A stretch of DNA of 64,000 nt from Streptomyces sp. MUM 178J (GTDB lineage: Bacteria > Actinomycetota > Actinomycetes > Streptomycetales > Streptomycetaceae): assembly GCF_022414575.1 (NCBI RefSeq), contig NZ_JADWYQ010000005.1, positions 62,001-126,000 of the forward strand, read 5' to 3'. Shown piece by piece: positions 44,341-55,661 of the stretch. The notes below the pieces were generated by a model, which was given only the letters and a program-made list of their open reading frames with translations, did not search any database and was not told where the DNA came from. The position numbers and the translations under genes were made by a program. Position 1 is the stretch's first letter. Each line of letters starts with the position of its first letter.

Positions 44341-45018
44341 GTGGAGGACCGGGACAGGGTGAGCGTGGTCATCGCCGAGGATTCCGTACTGCTCCGGGAG
44401 GGGCTCACCCGGCTGCTGACCGACCGCGGGCATGACGTCGTCGCCGGCGTCGGCGACGCGGACGCGCTGATCAAGATCGTGGGCGACCTCGCCGCCCGGG
44501 ACGCGCTGCCGGACGTCGTCGTGGCCGACGTGCGGATGCCGCCCACGCACACCGACGAGGGCGTCCGCGCCGCGGTGCGGCTGCGCCGGGAGCACCCCGG
44601 CATCGGGGTGCTGGTGCTGTCCCAGTACGTCGAGGAGGAGTACGCCACCGAGCTGATCGCCGGCAACAGCCGGGGCGTCGGCTATCTCCTCAAGGACCGG
44701 GTCGCCGAGGTCCGCGAGTTCGTGGACGCCGTCGTACGGGTCGCGGGCGGCGGCACGGCCCTCGACCCCGAGGTGGTGGCCCAGCTGCTCGGCCGCAGCC
44801 GCAAACAGGACGTGCTGGCCGGTCTCACACCCCGCGAGCGCGAGGTCCTCGGTCTGATGGCCGAGGGCCGGACGAACTCCGCGGTCGCCAGGCAGCTCGT
44901 CGTCAGCGACGGCGCGGTGGAGAAGCACGTCAGCAATATCTTCCTCAAGCTCGGGCTCTCCCCGAGTGACGGGGATCACCGGCGTGTACTGGCCGTGCTG
45001 ACCTATTTGAACTCCTAA
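44341..45018 (+). CDS. NarL/FixJ-family response regulator
   Basis: The 225-aa product has a receiver domain ([18 protein letters not shown], phosphoacceptor Asp in [10 protein letters not shown], conserved Lys in GYLLKDRV) and a LuxR-type helix-turn-helix ([20 protein letters not shown], then [19 protein letters not shown]). GTG at 44341 is used; GTG at 44359 is possible. It follows the two kinases and should be their target. Downstream genes korA and korB are candidates for control, but that is inference. Confidence 0.92.
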   Translation: MEDRDRVSVVIAEDSVLLREGLTRLLTDRGHDVVAGVGDADALIKIVGDLAARDALPDVVVADVRMPPTHTDEGVRAAVRLRREHPGIGVLVLSQYVEEEYATELIAGNSRGVGYLLKDRVAEVREFVDAVVRVAGGGTALDPEVVAQLLGRSRKQDVLAGLTPREREVLGLMAEGRTNSAVARQLVVSDGAVEKHVSNIFLKLGLSPSDGDHRRVLAVLTYLNS

Positions 45019-45225
45019 TCGGCTGACATCCTGTCAGGTGTCGAGTCAGTCACAAGCAAGTCGGCAGTCCTACAACCGAAGAATGAGCGGGGGGCGTCTT
45101 TTCCAGCAGGACCGCAGCAACCCGAGGGGCGAGTCAACCGTGACAAACCAGGGCGACACGACGTCTCAAAAGGATGTCCACCATATGAGCGGTCCAAGGA
45201 AGGCCCCCCTTGCCGACGTAGGGTT

Positions 45226-45256
45226 GGCCCGGCACGGCCGATGGGCCGGCCGGGCC
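45226..45256 (+). promoter_or_regulatory. GC-rich hairpin in the korA leader
   Basis: GGCCCGGC pairs with GCCGGGCC around a 15-nt loop about 30 nt before the korA start. It may regulate or simply end transcription from upstream. Confidence 0.4.
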
Positions 45257-45287
45257 CGAGCAGCCGCCTCGAGGGAGGTCCAGTTCA

Positions 45288-47268
45288 GTGACCAGCCAGG
45301 TCAGTAGCCCAGTGGAGCAGACCGACGACCCGGAGAAGAGGGCCGACGACGCCCAAAAGGCGCGGTCCCGTCCGGATGGCGAGACGGTCGTGGGCGGGCA
45401 GCTTCCGCCCGGTGAGGGTGGCGAGAAGGAGGTCCGCCGACTGGACCGGGTGATCATCCGGTTCGCCGGCGACTCCGGCGACGGCATGCAGCTCACCGGG
45501 GACAGGTTCACCTCGGAGACCGCTTCCTTCGGAAACGATCTCTCCACGCTGCCGAACTTCCCGGCCGAGATCCGCGCCCCCGCCGGCACGCTGCCCGGCG
45601 TGTCGTCGTTCCAGCTCCACTTCGCCGACCACGACATCCTCACCCCCGGCGACGCGCCGAACGTGCTCGTGGCGATGAACCCGGCCGCGCTCAAGGCGAA
45701 CATCGGCGATGTGCCGCGCGGCGGCGAGGTGATCGTCAACACGGACGAGTTCGCCAAGCGGGCGATGGCGAAGGTCGGCTATGAGACCTCCCCCCTCGAG
45801 GACGGCTCGCTGGACGGCTACCAAGTGCATCCGGTGCCGCTGACGACCCTGACCATCGAGGCGCTGAAGGAGTTCGGGCTCTCCCGCAAGGAGGCCGAGC
45901 GGAGCAAGAACATGTTCGCGCTCGGGCTGCTGTCGTGGATGTACCACCGGCCGACGGAGGGCACGGAGTCCTTCCTGCGGTCGAAGTTCGCCAAGAAGCC
46001 GCAGATCGCGGAGGCGAACATCGCCGCGTTCCGCGCCGGCTGGAACTTCGGCGAGACGACCGAGGATTTCGCCGTCTCCTATGAGGTCGCCCCGGCGGGT
46101 TCGGCCTTCCCCACGGGCACATACCGCAACATCTCCGGGAACCTGGCCCTGTCCTACGGGCTGATCACCGCGTCCCGCCAGGCGGACCTGCCGCTCTTCC
46201 TCGGCTCGTACCCGATCACCCCGGCCTCCGACATCCTGCACGAGCTGAGCAAGCACAAGAACTTCGGCGTGCGCACCTTCCAGGCCGAAGACGAGATCGC
46301 CGGCATCGGCGCCGCACTCGGCGCGGCCTTCGGCGGTTCGCTGGCGGTGACGACCACCTCCGGGCCGGGAGTGGCGCTGAAGTCCGAGACGATCGGGCTC
46401 GCGGTCTCGCTGGAGCTGCCGCTGCTGATCGTGGACATCCAGCGCGGCGGCCCCTCGACCGGCCTGCCGACCAAGACGGAGCAGGCGGACCTGCTGCAGG
46501 CGATGTACGGGCGCAACGGCGAGGCCCCGGTCCCGGTGGTCGCGCCCCGCACGCCGGCCGACTGCTTCGACGCGGCGCTCGAGGCCGCCCGGATCGCCCT
46601 GGCCTACCGGACTCCGGTGTTCCTGCTCTCCGACGGCTACCTCGCCAACGGCTCCGAGCCCTGGCGCATCCCCGACCTCGACGAACTGCCCGACCTGCGG
46701 GTTCAGTTCGCCACCGCCCCCAACCACACCACCGAGGACGGCGCCGAGGTCTTCTGGCCGTACAAGCGCGATCCGAAGACGCTGGCGCGCCCCTGGGCGG
46801 TGCCCGGCACTCCCGGCCTGGAGCACCGCATCGGCGGGATCGAGAAGCAGGACGGCACCGGCAACATCTCGTACGACCCCGCCAACCACGACTTCATGGT
46901 GCGCACCCGCCAGGCCAAGGTCGACGGCGTCGAGGTGCCCGACCTCGCCGTCGACGACCCGGACGGCGCACAGACGCTGGTGCTCGGCTGGGGGTCCACA
47001 TACGGCCCGATCACCGCGGCGGTGCGCAGGCTCCGCAAGGAGGGCCTGCCGATCGCGCAGGCCCATCTGCGCCATGTCAACCCGTTCCCGAGGAATCTCG
47101 GGGAGGTGCTCGGGCGCTACCGCAAGGTGGTCGTCCCCGAGATGAACCTCGGCCAGCTCGCCACCCTCATCCGGGCGAGGTATCTGGTCGACGCCCACAG
47201 CTACAACCAGGTCAACGGCATGCCGTTCAAGGCCGAGCAGCTCGCTTCGGCGCTCAAGGAGGCCATCA

Positions 47269-47276
<8 letters not shown>
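45288..47276 (+). CDS. korA: 2-oxoacid:ferredoxin oxidoreductase subunit alpha (gamma-alpha fusion)
   Basis: The 662-aa product fuses the gamma domain (VIIRFAGDSGDGMQLTGDRF) with the alpha domain (SYPITPASDILHELSKHKNF, then QAEDEIAGIGAALGAAFGGS, TSGPGVALKSETIGLAVSLE). With the beta subunit it oxidises 2-oxoglutarate (or a similar 2-oxoacid) to the acyl-CoA, reducing ferredoxin. GTG at 45288 follows GGGAGG. The N-terminal 45 residues are a charged, probably flexible extension. It overlaps korB by 8 bp. Confidence 0.92.
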
Positions 47277-48330
<1,054 letters not shown>

Positions 48331-48372
48331 CGCCCGGGCGGAGGCCGCGCCGAGCAAGGAGACCACGCCGAA

Positions 48373-48405
48373 CAAGGGGTGCGGGACCCGGTCCCGCACC
48401 CCTTG
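48373..48405 (+). terminator. Strong hairpin terminator after korB
   Basis: CAAGGGGTGCGGGAC pairs perfectly with GTCCCGCACCCCTTG around CCG, about 43 nt past the korB stop. Confidence 0.88.
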
Positions 48406-48454
48406 GCGTCTTCCGCGGCAGGTCCGGCTTGGCGTCTTCCGCGGCAGGTTCGGC
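48403..48454. repeat. 26-bp direct repeat next to the korB terminator
   Basis: TTGGCGTCTTCCGCGGCAGG plus 6 nt is repeated once in tandem with one base change, overlapping the end of the terminator stem. Confidence 0.8.
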
Positions 48455-48569
48455 TCCCGGTCGGCGACCGCCGTACGAACGTCATGACCGTATGCCGATA
48501 CGGGCATGACTTCCGCGCGTGCGACGCGTACCTTCATCCAGGGTTGGCGCACGCAGGGCGGGAGGTCCA

Positions 48570-49613
48570 GTGACATCGCAGAGTGAGCAGCGGGCGGGTC
48601 TGCTGTACGGGATCGGGGCCTATGGGATGTGGGGCCTGGTCCCGCTCTTCTGGCCGCTGCTGAAGCCGTCCGGGGCGCTGGAGATCCTCGCCCACCGCAT
48701 GGTTTGGTCGCTTGTGTTCGTGGCCCTGGCGCTGCTGGCGCTGCGACGCTGGAGCTGGGCGCGCGAGCTGATACGCGCCCCGCGCAAGCTGGGGCTCCTC
48801 ACCCTCGCCGCAACCGTGATCACGGTCAACTGGGGGGTGTACATCTGGGCGGTCAACTCCGGCCAGGTCGTCGAGGCGTCGCTCGGCTACTTCATCAACC
48901 CGTTGGTCACCATCGCCATGGGCGTGCTGCTGCTGAAGGAGCGGCTGCGTCCGGCGCAGTGGGCGGCCGTCGCCGTCGGCTTCGCGGCGGTGCTGGTGCT
49001 GGCGGTCGGATACGGCCGGCCGCCGTGGATCTCCCTGATCCTCGCGTTCTCCTTCGCCTGCTACGGACTGATCAAGAAGCGGGTGAACATCGGCGGGCTT
49101 GAATCGCTGGCGGCCGAGACGGCCGTCCAGTTCCTTCCGGCGCTCGGCTTTCTGCTCTGGCTCGGAGCGGACGGCTCGCTGTCGTTCGGCGCACACGGCG
49201 CGGTGCACGCCTCGCTGCTCGCCGCGACCGGCCTGGTGACGGCGCTGCCGCTGATCTGCTTCGGCGCGGCGGCGATCCGGGTGCGGCTCTCCACCCTGGG
49301 GCTGCTCCAGTATCTGGCTCCGGTCTTCCAGTTCCTGCTGGGCGTCTGGTACTTCCACGAGGCGATGCCGCCGGAGCGGTGGGCGGGCTTCGCCCTTGTC
49401 TGGCTGGCGCTCACGGTGCTGACCTGGGATGCCCTGCGCACGGCCCGTCGTAACCGCGCGGAGGCCGAGCGACTGGCGGCGGCGCACACAGAGCAGGCGC
49501 GCACCGAGCAGACGCACACCGAGCAGGCCCGCGTCGAGCCGAAGGAGGCGAAGGGGGCGAAGGGGGCGAAGGAGGAAGGGCCTTACGCCCCGGCGTCGAC
49601 GCCCAGTGCCTGA
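48570..49613 (+). CDS. rarD: RarD-family EamA transporter
   Basis: The 347-aa product has ten transmembrane helices as two EamA halves, starting YGIGAYGMWGLVPLFWPLLK, with NWGVYIWAVNSGQVVEASLG and LQYLAPVFQFLLGVWYFHEA typical of RarD. GTG at 48570 follows GGAGG. The cytoplasmic C-terminus has short HTEQA repeats and Lys/Glu-rich sequence. Its 3' end overlaps the opposite-strand SRPBCC gene by 31 bp. Substrate is unknown; the rarD name reflects family, not demonstrated chloramphenicol resistance. Confidence 0.9.
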   Translation: MTSQSEQRAGLLYGIGAYGMWGLVPLFWPLLKPSGALEILAHRMVWSLVFVALALLALRRWSWARELIRAPRKLGLLTLAATVITVNWGVYIWAVNSGQVVEASLGYFINPLVTIAMGVLLLKERLRPAQWAAVAVGFAAVLVLAVGYGRPPWISLILAFSFACYGLIKKRVNIGGLESLAAETAVQFLPALGFLLWLGADGSLSFGAHGAVHASLLAATGLVTALPLICFGAAAIRVRLSTLGLLQYLAPVFQFLLGVWYFHEAMPPERWAGFALVWLALTVLTWDALRTARRNRAEAERLAAAHTEQARTEQTHTEQARVEPKEAKGAKGAKEEGPYAPASTPSA

Positions 49614-50050
49614 ACCACCTCGGCCATGACGCGCTTGTAGTGCGCACGCCGCCGCTCCCGCTCGGCGGCGTCCGCCAGGTGCTCCTGGTGGAATCGGAGC
49701 ACGCTCCGCCCGCCCGGGGCCGCGGAAACGGTGACCTGCACCGTGGTCGGGCCGCAGGTCAGCCGGATGCGGTCGCCGGGGCGGAAGCCGCGCACCTCGC
49801 CGCGGTACCCGTCCCGGGTCTCGTACGACTCCCCCTTCTCACACGGCAGCGCACCGCCGCGCAGCTCGCCGAGCCAGAGGGCGACGCCCGCGGGGCTCGC
49901 GATGAAGTCCCACACCTCGGACGGCGGCAGGGACAGGGTCCTGGAGACCCCGATCTCCCAGCCGGCGTCCCGGGTGAGCCCGACGGGTGCGGCGCTGCGT
50001 GTCGGCGTCCCTCGTGTCGGCGTCCCTCGTGTCGGCTTCCCTCGCGTCAT
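49583..50050 (-). CDS. SRPBCC (AHSA1-type) domain protein
   Basis: The 155-aa product has the START/Bet v 1 fold pattern: IGVSRTLSLPPSEVWDFIAS, LGELRGGALPCEKGESYETR, then a long C-terminal helix (AERERRRAHYKRVMAEVVQA). It would bind a small hydrophobic ligand. The N-terminus has repeats of TRGTP encoded by 15-bp units. ATG at 50050 overlaps the stop of the CGNR gene (ATGA), so it is the second gene of that operon. Confidence 0.85.
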   Translation of the reverse strand: MTRGKPTRGTPTRGTPTRSAAPVGLTRDAGWEIGVSRTLSLPPSEVWDFIASPAGVALWLGELRGGALPCEKGESYETRDGYRGEVRGFRPGDRIRLTCGPTTVQVTVSAAPGGRSVLRFHQEHLADAAERERRRAHYKRVMAEVVQALGVDAGA

Positions 50051-50733
50051 GACGCTGCTCCTTTCGTGCCCTCGATGCCGTCTGCGCCTGCCGTGCCGTC
50101 CACGCCTTCCGCGCTCTGCCCGGCTTCCCCGTGTTCGGGGTCTTCGGCCTGCCGGGCACGGTGTGCCCGGACCTTGCTGCGGTTGCCGCAGTTCTCCATC
50201 GCGCACCAGCGACGGCGGCCCGGCCGTGAGGTGTCGACGAAGAGCAGATAGCAGTCGTGCGCGCCGCACTGGCGGATGCGGTGCGCATACGGCCCGGTCA
50301 GCAACTCGATCGCATCACGCGCCACGGCGGACAGAAGCTGTGCGCCGCCGGCCCCCGGCGCCCAGCCGCGTACGCCCCCGGTCGTGATCAGCGGGACGGG
50401 CGGGGGGACGGCGGCCGCGGCGTTGACCCTCCCCAGGTCGAGGGAGGCCGGCGGACTGCCCTGCACCCGCCCCTCGACCAGCCGCCACAGCGCATTGCGC
50501 AGGTCGCGCGCCGCCATGACCTCCTCCGGCGACACGACCGGGGCCAGCCCGTCGGGCAGCCTGCTCTCCTCCGCCCAGCGCACCAGGTCGGCGGGTTCGT
50601 GCAGCGACTCGTACCGCGCATATGCCCCGGGGCCGCCCGTGGGCAGCAGCTCAAGGCAGAGCGCCCCCGGGTCGAAGCGATAGGGACGGCCTTCCGGAGT
50701 GTTCAGGGTCAGCCCTCTTGCCACCTCACTCAT
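50047..50733 (-). CDS. CGNR zinc-finger / ABATE-domain protein
   Basis: The 228-aa product has an N-terminal ABATE domain (FDPGALCLELLPTGGPGAYA ... RDLRNALWRLVEGRVQG) and a C-terminal CGNR zinc finger (RQCGAHDCYLLFVDTSRPGR, RRWCAMENCGNRSKVRAHR). Members are putative stress-linked transcription regulators. ATG at 50733 leaves a 21-bp gap to the divergent VOC gene that contains a perfect palindrome with a -10 box on each strand; it is probably leaderless and could autoregulate. A disordered tail follows the finger. Confidence 0.88.
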   Translation of the reverse strand: MSEVARGLTLNTPEGRPYRFDPGALCLELLPTGGPGAYARYESLHEPADLVRWAEESRLPDGLAPVVSPEEVMAARDLRNALWRLVEGRVQGSPPASLDLGRVNAAAAVPPPVPLITTGGVRGWAPGAGGAQLLSAVARDAIELLTGPYAHRIRQCGAHDCYLLFVDTSRPGRRRWCAMENCGNRSKVRAHRARQAEDPEHGEAGQSAEGVDGTAGADGIEGTKGAAS

Positions 50734-50754
50734 GAAACCAGTATAACTGGTTAC
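50718..50754. promoter_or_regulatory. Divergent, overlapping leaderless promoters on a palindrome
   Basis: AACCAGTATAACTGGTT (50736-50752) is a perfect inverted repeat with a 3-nt centre. On the plus strand TTGCCA (50718-50723), an 18-nt gap and TATAAC (50742-50747) sit 7 nt before the ATG at 50755. On the minus strand TATACT (50745-50740) sits 6 nt before the ATG at 50733. Start codons at the expected +1 positions imply leaderless mRNAs, and a protein bound to the palindrome would block both. Confidence 0.75.
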
Positions 50755-51210
50755 ATGACCGCAGTGCACTGGAAACTCGTGATCGACAGCACCGACCCGC
50801 ACGCCCAGGCCGACTTCTGGGCCGCGGCCCTCGACTATGCGCGGGAGGACCACAGCGTGCTCATCGAGCAGCTGCGCGGCTCGGGCCGCCTGCCCGAAGG
50901 GGCGACAGTCGCATCGCACGGCCGTCCGGCCTGGCGGGATTACGCCGCCGTCCGCCATCCGGACGATCCATATGACGAGGTGACCGGCGTCGGCCTGGGC
51001 CGCAGGCTCCTCTTCCAACGCGTCCCGGAGCCCAGGCCGGAGACCAAGAACCGGCTCCACCTCGATCTGCATGTCGGCCAGGAGCGGCGAGAGGCCGAGG
51101 TCGCACGACTGGAGGGACTGGGGGCGCGGGTGCTGTACCGGATCGACGAGCCGATGGGGGCCTGGGCGACGATGTCCGACCCGGAAGGCAATGAATTCTG
51201 CGTGGAATGA
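50755..51210 (+). CDS. VOC-family (glyoxalase-like) protein
   Basis: The 151-aa product has two beta-alpha-beta-beta-beta units of the vicinal oxygen chelate fold: HWKLVIDSTDPHAQADFWAA in the first half and NRLHLDLHVGQERREAEVAR with MSDPEGNEFCVE at the end. The His and Glu residues that would bind a metal are present. It may be an enzyme or a binding protein; no substrate is indicated. The ATG is the first transcribed base if the palindromic promoter is read correctly. Confidence 0.86.
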   Translation: MTAVHWKLVIDSTDPHAQADFWAAALDYAREDHSVLIEQLRGSGRLPEGATVASHGRPAWRDYAAVRHPDDPYDEVTGVGLGRRLLFQRVPEPRPETKNRLHLDLHVGQERREAEVARLEGLGARVLYRIDEPMGAWATMSDPEGNEFCVE

Positions 51211-51315
51211 ACCTGCCGCGAATCCGTCCGCTATATGAACATTGCTGACCGGTTTCCGCCCTTGACGGTGAGTCAGTACCTCCCTGACCATTCAGCACAC
51301 GCTGCGCACCAATAG

Positions 51316-52767
<1,452 letters not shown>

Positions 52768-52838
52768 GCCCCGTCCGGGGCCGTCCCGGTCCGGGGTGAG
52801 CCCCGGCGGGGGCCGCAGACCGCCACCCCCCACAGGAG

Positions 52839-52874
52839 ACTGCATGCGCGTGCCCTGCGGCGCGCGCATGCAGT
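52839..52874. terminator. Hairpin between convergent aminopeptidase and LolA-like genes
   Basis: ACTGCATGCGCG pairs with CGCGCATGCAGT (12 bp, 12-nt loop), positioned between the two stop codons, so it may serve both directions. Confidence 0.7.
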
Positions 52875-52897
52875 CGTCCGTCAGCCGCCGCAGACGG

Positions 52898-54175
52898 TCA
52901 CTTCGCCTCGTCAGCCGCCTTCACCAGCGCGTCCTTGGTGACCGCGCCGACATAGACCGTCCCGTCGTCCGTCATCAGGGCGTTGACCAGCCGAGTGGAG
53001 AAGAAGGTGCCCGAGCCGAACTTGCCCTCGACCTTGTCGCCGAAGGAGTCCAGCAGCCCGCGGGCCTCGGCCGGCAGGTCCTCGCTGTCCTTCATCTCGG
53101 ACAGCGGCGCGCCGCCCGGGACCTCGACCCTGGCGATGGACGTCCAGCCCTCGCCGATGACGTTCAGGCCCTCGGGGTCTTCCAGGCCTTCCAGTTCCTC
53201 CAGTTCCTCCAGTTCCTCCGCGTGCTTGCCGCCCTTGCCCGGCTCGGCGATCCCCGCGTGCTGCCGCTCAAGCTCGTCGGCCTCGGTCACCTTCGTCCCC
53301 TTCGGCGGGGTGAAGTCAAAGACGGAGCCGTCCGGCCTGGAGAAGTCGACCTTGGTGAATCCGGCGTCGATCGCGGCCTTGCCGCCGCTGCTCGGGATCA
53401 GCGTGAACTTCAGCGGCACGCCGTTCTGCGCGTCCACCGCTATCTTGACCGAGCCGATCGTCGAGCCCTGCTGCTTGGGCTTGATCACCAACTGGTAGGC
53501 GTCGCGCCCGGCGACGTGCGCCGTGCCTCCGACGGTCACCGAGGTGGTCTCGTCCGCCGCCTTGAGCACCTCGTCGGCCAGCTCCTTGGGTGTGGCGGGG
53601 AGGTCGTCCGGGAGGGGCTCCGCCGGCTCGTCCGCGCCCGCCCCGGACTTCTTCTCCGTGCCGTGCACGGCCTCCTTGGCGGCGCTGTCGTACGCCCAGA
53701 ACTCCTCGCCGTCGTGGATCAGGCTGTACTCGTCCGCACCCTCGACGATCGTCAGCCGCTGCCGGTCGGGGCCGTCTGCGGCGACCCGCAGTGTGTGCGT
53801 GCCCGTGGCGAGCTCCATCAGCTTCGCGTCGGGCGAGGCGGCGGAGCCGGGGCCCGAGCCGTTCCCGCCCGCCGTGCCGGCCAGGCCGCCGAGGTCCGAG
53901 AGCCCGGCCAGCGCCGGGAGCCCCAGATCCGTGCGGATCTTCACGGTCCCGGAGAACTGCTCGGCGTCCGACGCGGCCATCTTCTCGATCAGCTCCTGTG
54001 CGCTGATCTTCGGCAGGTCCGGGTCACCTGCCGCCGCGAGCGCCGGGACGAGCCCGATGGTCGCCGCGGCGGCCCCGGCCACCGCGACCGGGACGAGATA
54101 GCGGGCGGCCTTGCGGCGGCCCGCAGTGAGGTCCTCGGCCTCTTCGGTGGTCTGTGCGCTGTCGTTCGGTGCCAT
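52898..54175 (-). CDS. LolA-like secreted protein
   Basis: The 425-aa product has a basic N-terminus followed by a hydrophobic stretch (ARYLVPVAVAGAAAATIGLV) as signal or anchor, and a LolA/LprG-like beta-sheet fold (FSGTVKIRTDLGLP, QRLTIVEGADEYSLIHDGEE, TTSVTVGGTAHVAGRDAYQL). An insert encodes Glu-Leu repeats (EELEELEELEG) from 9-bp DNA units near 53190-53218. It would bind lipids or act as a chaperone at the cell surface; substrate is unknown. Confidence 0.82.
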   Translation of the reverse strand: MAPNDSAQTTEEAEDLTAGRRKAARYLVPVAVAGAAAATIGLVPALAAAGDPDLPKISAQELIEKMAASDAEQFSGTVKIRTDLGLPALAGLSDLGGLAGTAGGNGSGPGSAASPDAKLMELATGTHTLRVAADGPDRQRLTIVEGADEYSLIHDGEEFWAYDSAAKEAVHGTEKKSGAGADEPAEPLPDDLPATPKELADEVLKAADETTSVTVGGTAHVAGRDAYQLVIKPKQQGSTIGSVKIAVDAQNGVPLKFTLIPSSGGKAAIDAGFTKVDFSRPDGSVFDFTPPKGTKVTEADELERQHAGIAEPGKGGKHAEELEELEELEGLEDPEGLNVIGEGWTSIARVEVPGGAPLSEMKDSEDLPAEARGLLDSFGDKVEGKFGSGTFFSTRLVNALMTDDGTVYVGAVTKDALVKAADEAK

Positions 54176-54347
54176 GGTGTGCCCTCACCCGATTCGGTCT
54201 GAGTGGTCAAGCAGTGGTGTATTCATCTGACCAAATCGGTTCTGCGAAAGCGTCAGACCGCGGAAGCAAGTTGACGTACTGCTGCGGTATGACAGCGGAC
54301 CCCGACATCTCCCCCATCCAGTAGGGGTCATGGCGCGCACAGCAGAA

Positions 54348-54372
54348 GACCCGCGCCCGAAGGACGCGGGTC
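54348..54372 (-). terminator. Terminator after polyprenyl synthase gene
   Basis: GACCCGCG pairs with CGCGGGTC around a 9-nt loop, followed on the minus strand by TTCT. Confidence 0.75.
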
Positions 54373-54412
54373 GCACCTTGTGCCTTCCGCTCACATCAGC
54401 GGCTTCGGGGCG

Positions 54413-55423
54413 TCAGCCGGCGCGGTGCACCACCGCGTCGCAGAGCTCCGCGAGCGCCGCCTTGGCATACCCGTCGGGCAGCGGGGCGAGCATCGCCCGC
54501 GCCTCCTCCGCGTACCGCACGGTGTCCCGCCGGGCCTGCTCCAGCGCCGGGTGCACGCGCAGCAGCCGGAGCGCCTCCGCGTGGCGGGCGTCGTCCGTGA
54601 GATCCCCTTCGAGCATCTCGACCAGCGCCAGGTCCTCTTCGCGTCCGTGCGCCGCGGCCTGGGCGCGCAGATGGAGCACCGGCAGGGTGGCGATCCCCTC
54701 GCGCAGATCGGTGCCGGGCGTCTTGCCCGACTCATGCGAGTCGCTGGCGATGTCCAGCACGTCGTCGGCGAGCTGGAAGGCCGCGCCGAGCCGCTCCCCG
54801 TACTGGGTCAGCACATCCACGACGCTCTCGTCCGCGCCCGACATCATCGCGCCGAAGCGGCCGGAGACGGCGATCAGCGAACCGGTCTTGCCGCCGATGA
54901 CGTCCAGGTAGTGCCCGACCGGGTCGCGGCCGTCGCGCGGTCCGGCGGTCTCCAGGATCTGGCCCGTCACCAGCCGCTCGAAGGCCTCGGCCTGGATGCG
55001 CACGGCCTCCGGGCCGAGATCCGCCAGTATGTGTGAGGCGCGCGCGAAGAGAAAGTCACCCGTGAGGACGGCCACCGAGTTGCCCCAGCGGGCATTGGCG
55101 CTGGGCACTCCGCGGCGGACCTCGGCCTCGTCCATCACGTCGTCGTGGTAGAGCGTGGCGAGGTGGGTCAGCTCGACCACGACCGCCGAGGGCACCACGC
55201 CGGGCGAGTAGGGGTCGCCGAACTGGGCGGCGAGCATCACCAGCAGCGGGCGGAACCGCTTGCCCCCGGCGCGCACCAGATGCTGGGCGGCCTCCGTGAT
55301 GAAGGGCACGTCGCTCTTGCAGGCATCGAGCAGCCCCGCCTCGACAGCCGCCAATCCGGTCTGGACATCGGCTTCAAGAGCCTGGTCCCGCACGCTCAGC
55401 CCGAACGGCCCGACGACGGTCAC
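54413..55423 (-). CDS. Long-chain polyprenyl diphosphate synthase
   Basis: This 336-aa prenyltransferase extends allylic diphosphates with isopentenyl units. Both aspartate-rich motifs are present: LYHDDVMDEAEVRRGVPSAN (first) and LADDVLDIASDSHESGKTPG (second), and GKRFRPLLV. Position and family resemblance to heptaprenyl/nonaprenyl synthases suggest it makes the menaquinone side chain. GTG at 55423 follows GGAG. It lies between a LolA-like gene and a CocE-type hydrolase gene, near the main nuo operon whose electron acceptor is menaquinone. Confidence 0.9.
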   Translation of the reverse strand: MTVVGPFGLSVRDQALEADVQTGLAAVEAGLLDACKSDVPFITEAAQHLVRAGGKRFRPLLVMLAAQFGDPYSPGVVPSAVVVELTHLATLYHDDVMDEAEVRRGVPSANARWGNSVAVLTGDFLFARASHILADLGPEAVRIQAEAFERLVTGQILETAGPRDGRDPVGHYLDVIGGKTGSLIAVSGRFGAMMSGADESVVDVLTQYGERLGAAFQLADDVLDIASDSHESGKTPGTDLREGIATLPVLHLRAQAAAHGREEDLALVEMLEGDLTDDARHAEALRLLRVHPALEQARRDTVRYAEEARAMLAPLPDGYAKAALAELCDAVVHRAG

Positions 55424-55661
55424 GAGGGGGTCTCCTGTCTGCCGATGATCACACGGATTGTCGATGTGTCACTGGATTCACTCAAGTCAGCGTATCCGGT
55501 CGCGTTTCGATCACCATGGGCGGCCGCCCGCCGCCGCCGGTATGTTCGGGAACAGGAGATACACCACCTATTCATGTCTTTCGAGCTCTTTCGAATTTAT
55601 GTCCGGAGCTTGTTCGACAGCCCCATCCGCAGGTCATGGCAGGGCGAAGGCAGGTCATACC

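Noticed and set aside
45140..45307. Small open frame upstream of korA (VTNQGDTTSQKDVHHM)
   Set aside because: It overlaps the korA start, lacks recognisable similarity and has weak codon bias; more likely leader sequence.
54289..54324. Eleven-codon open frame MTADPDISPIQ as a leader peptide
   Set aside because: No ribosome-binding site, no attenuator structure after it, and the gene downstream is on the opposite strand.
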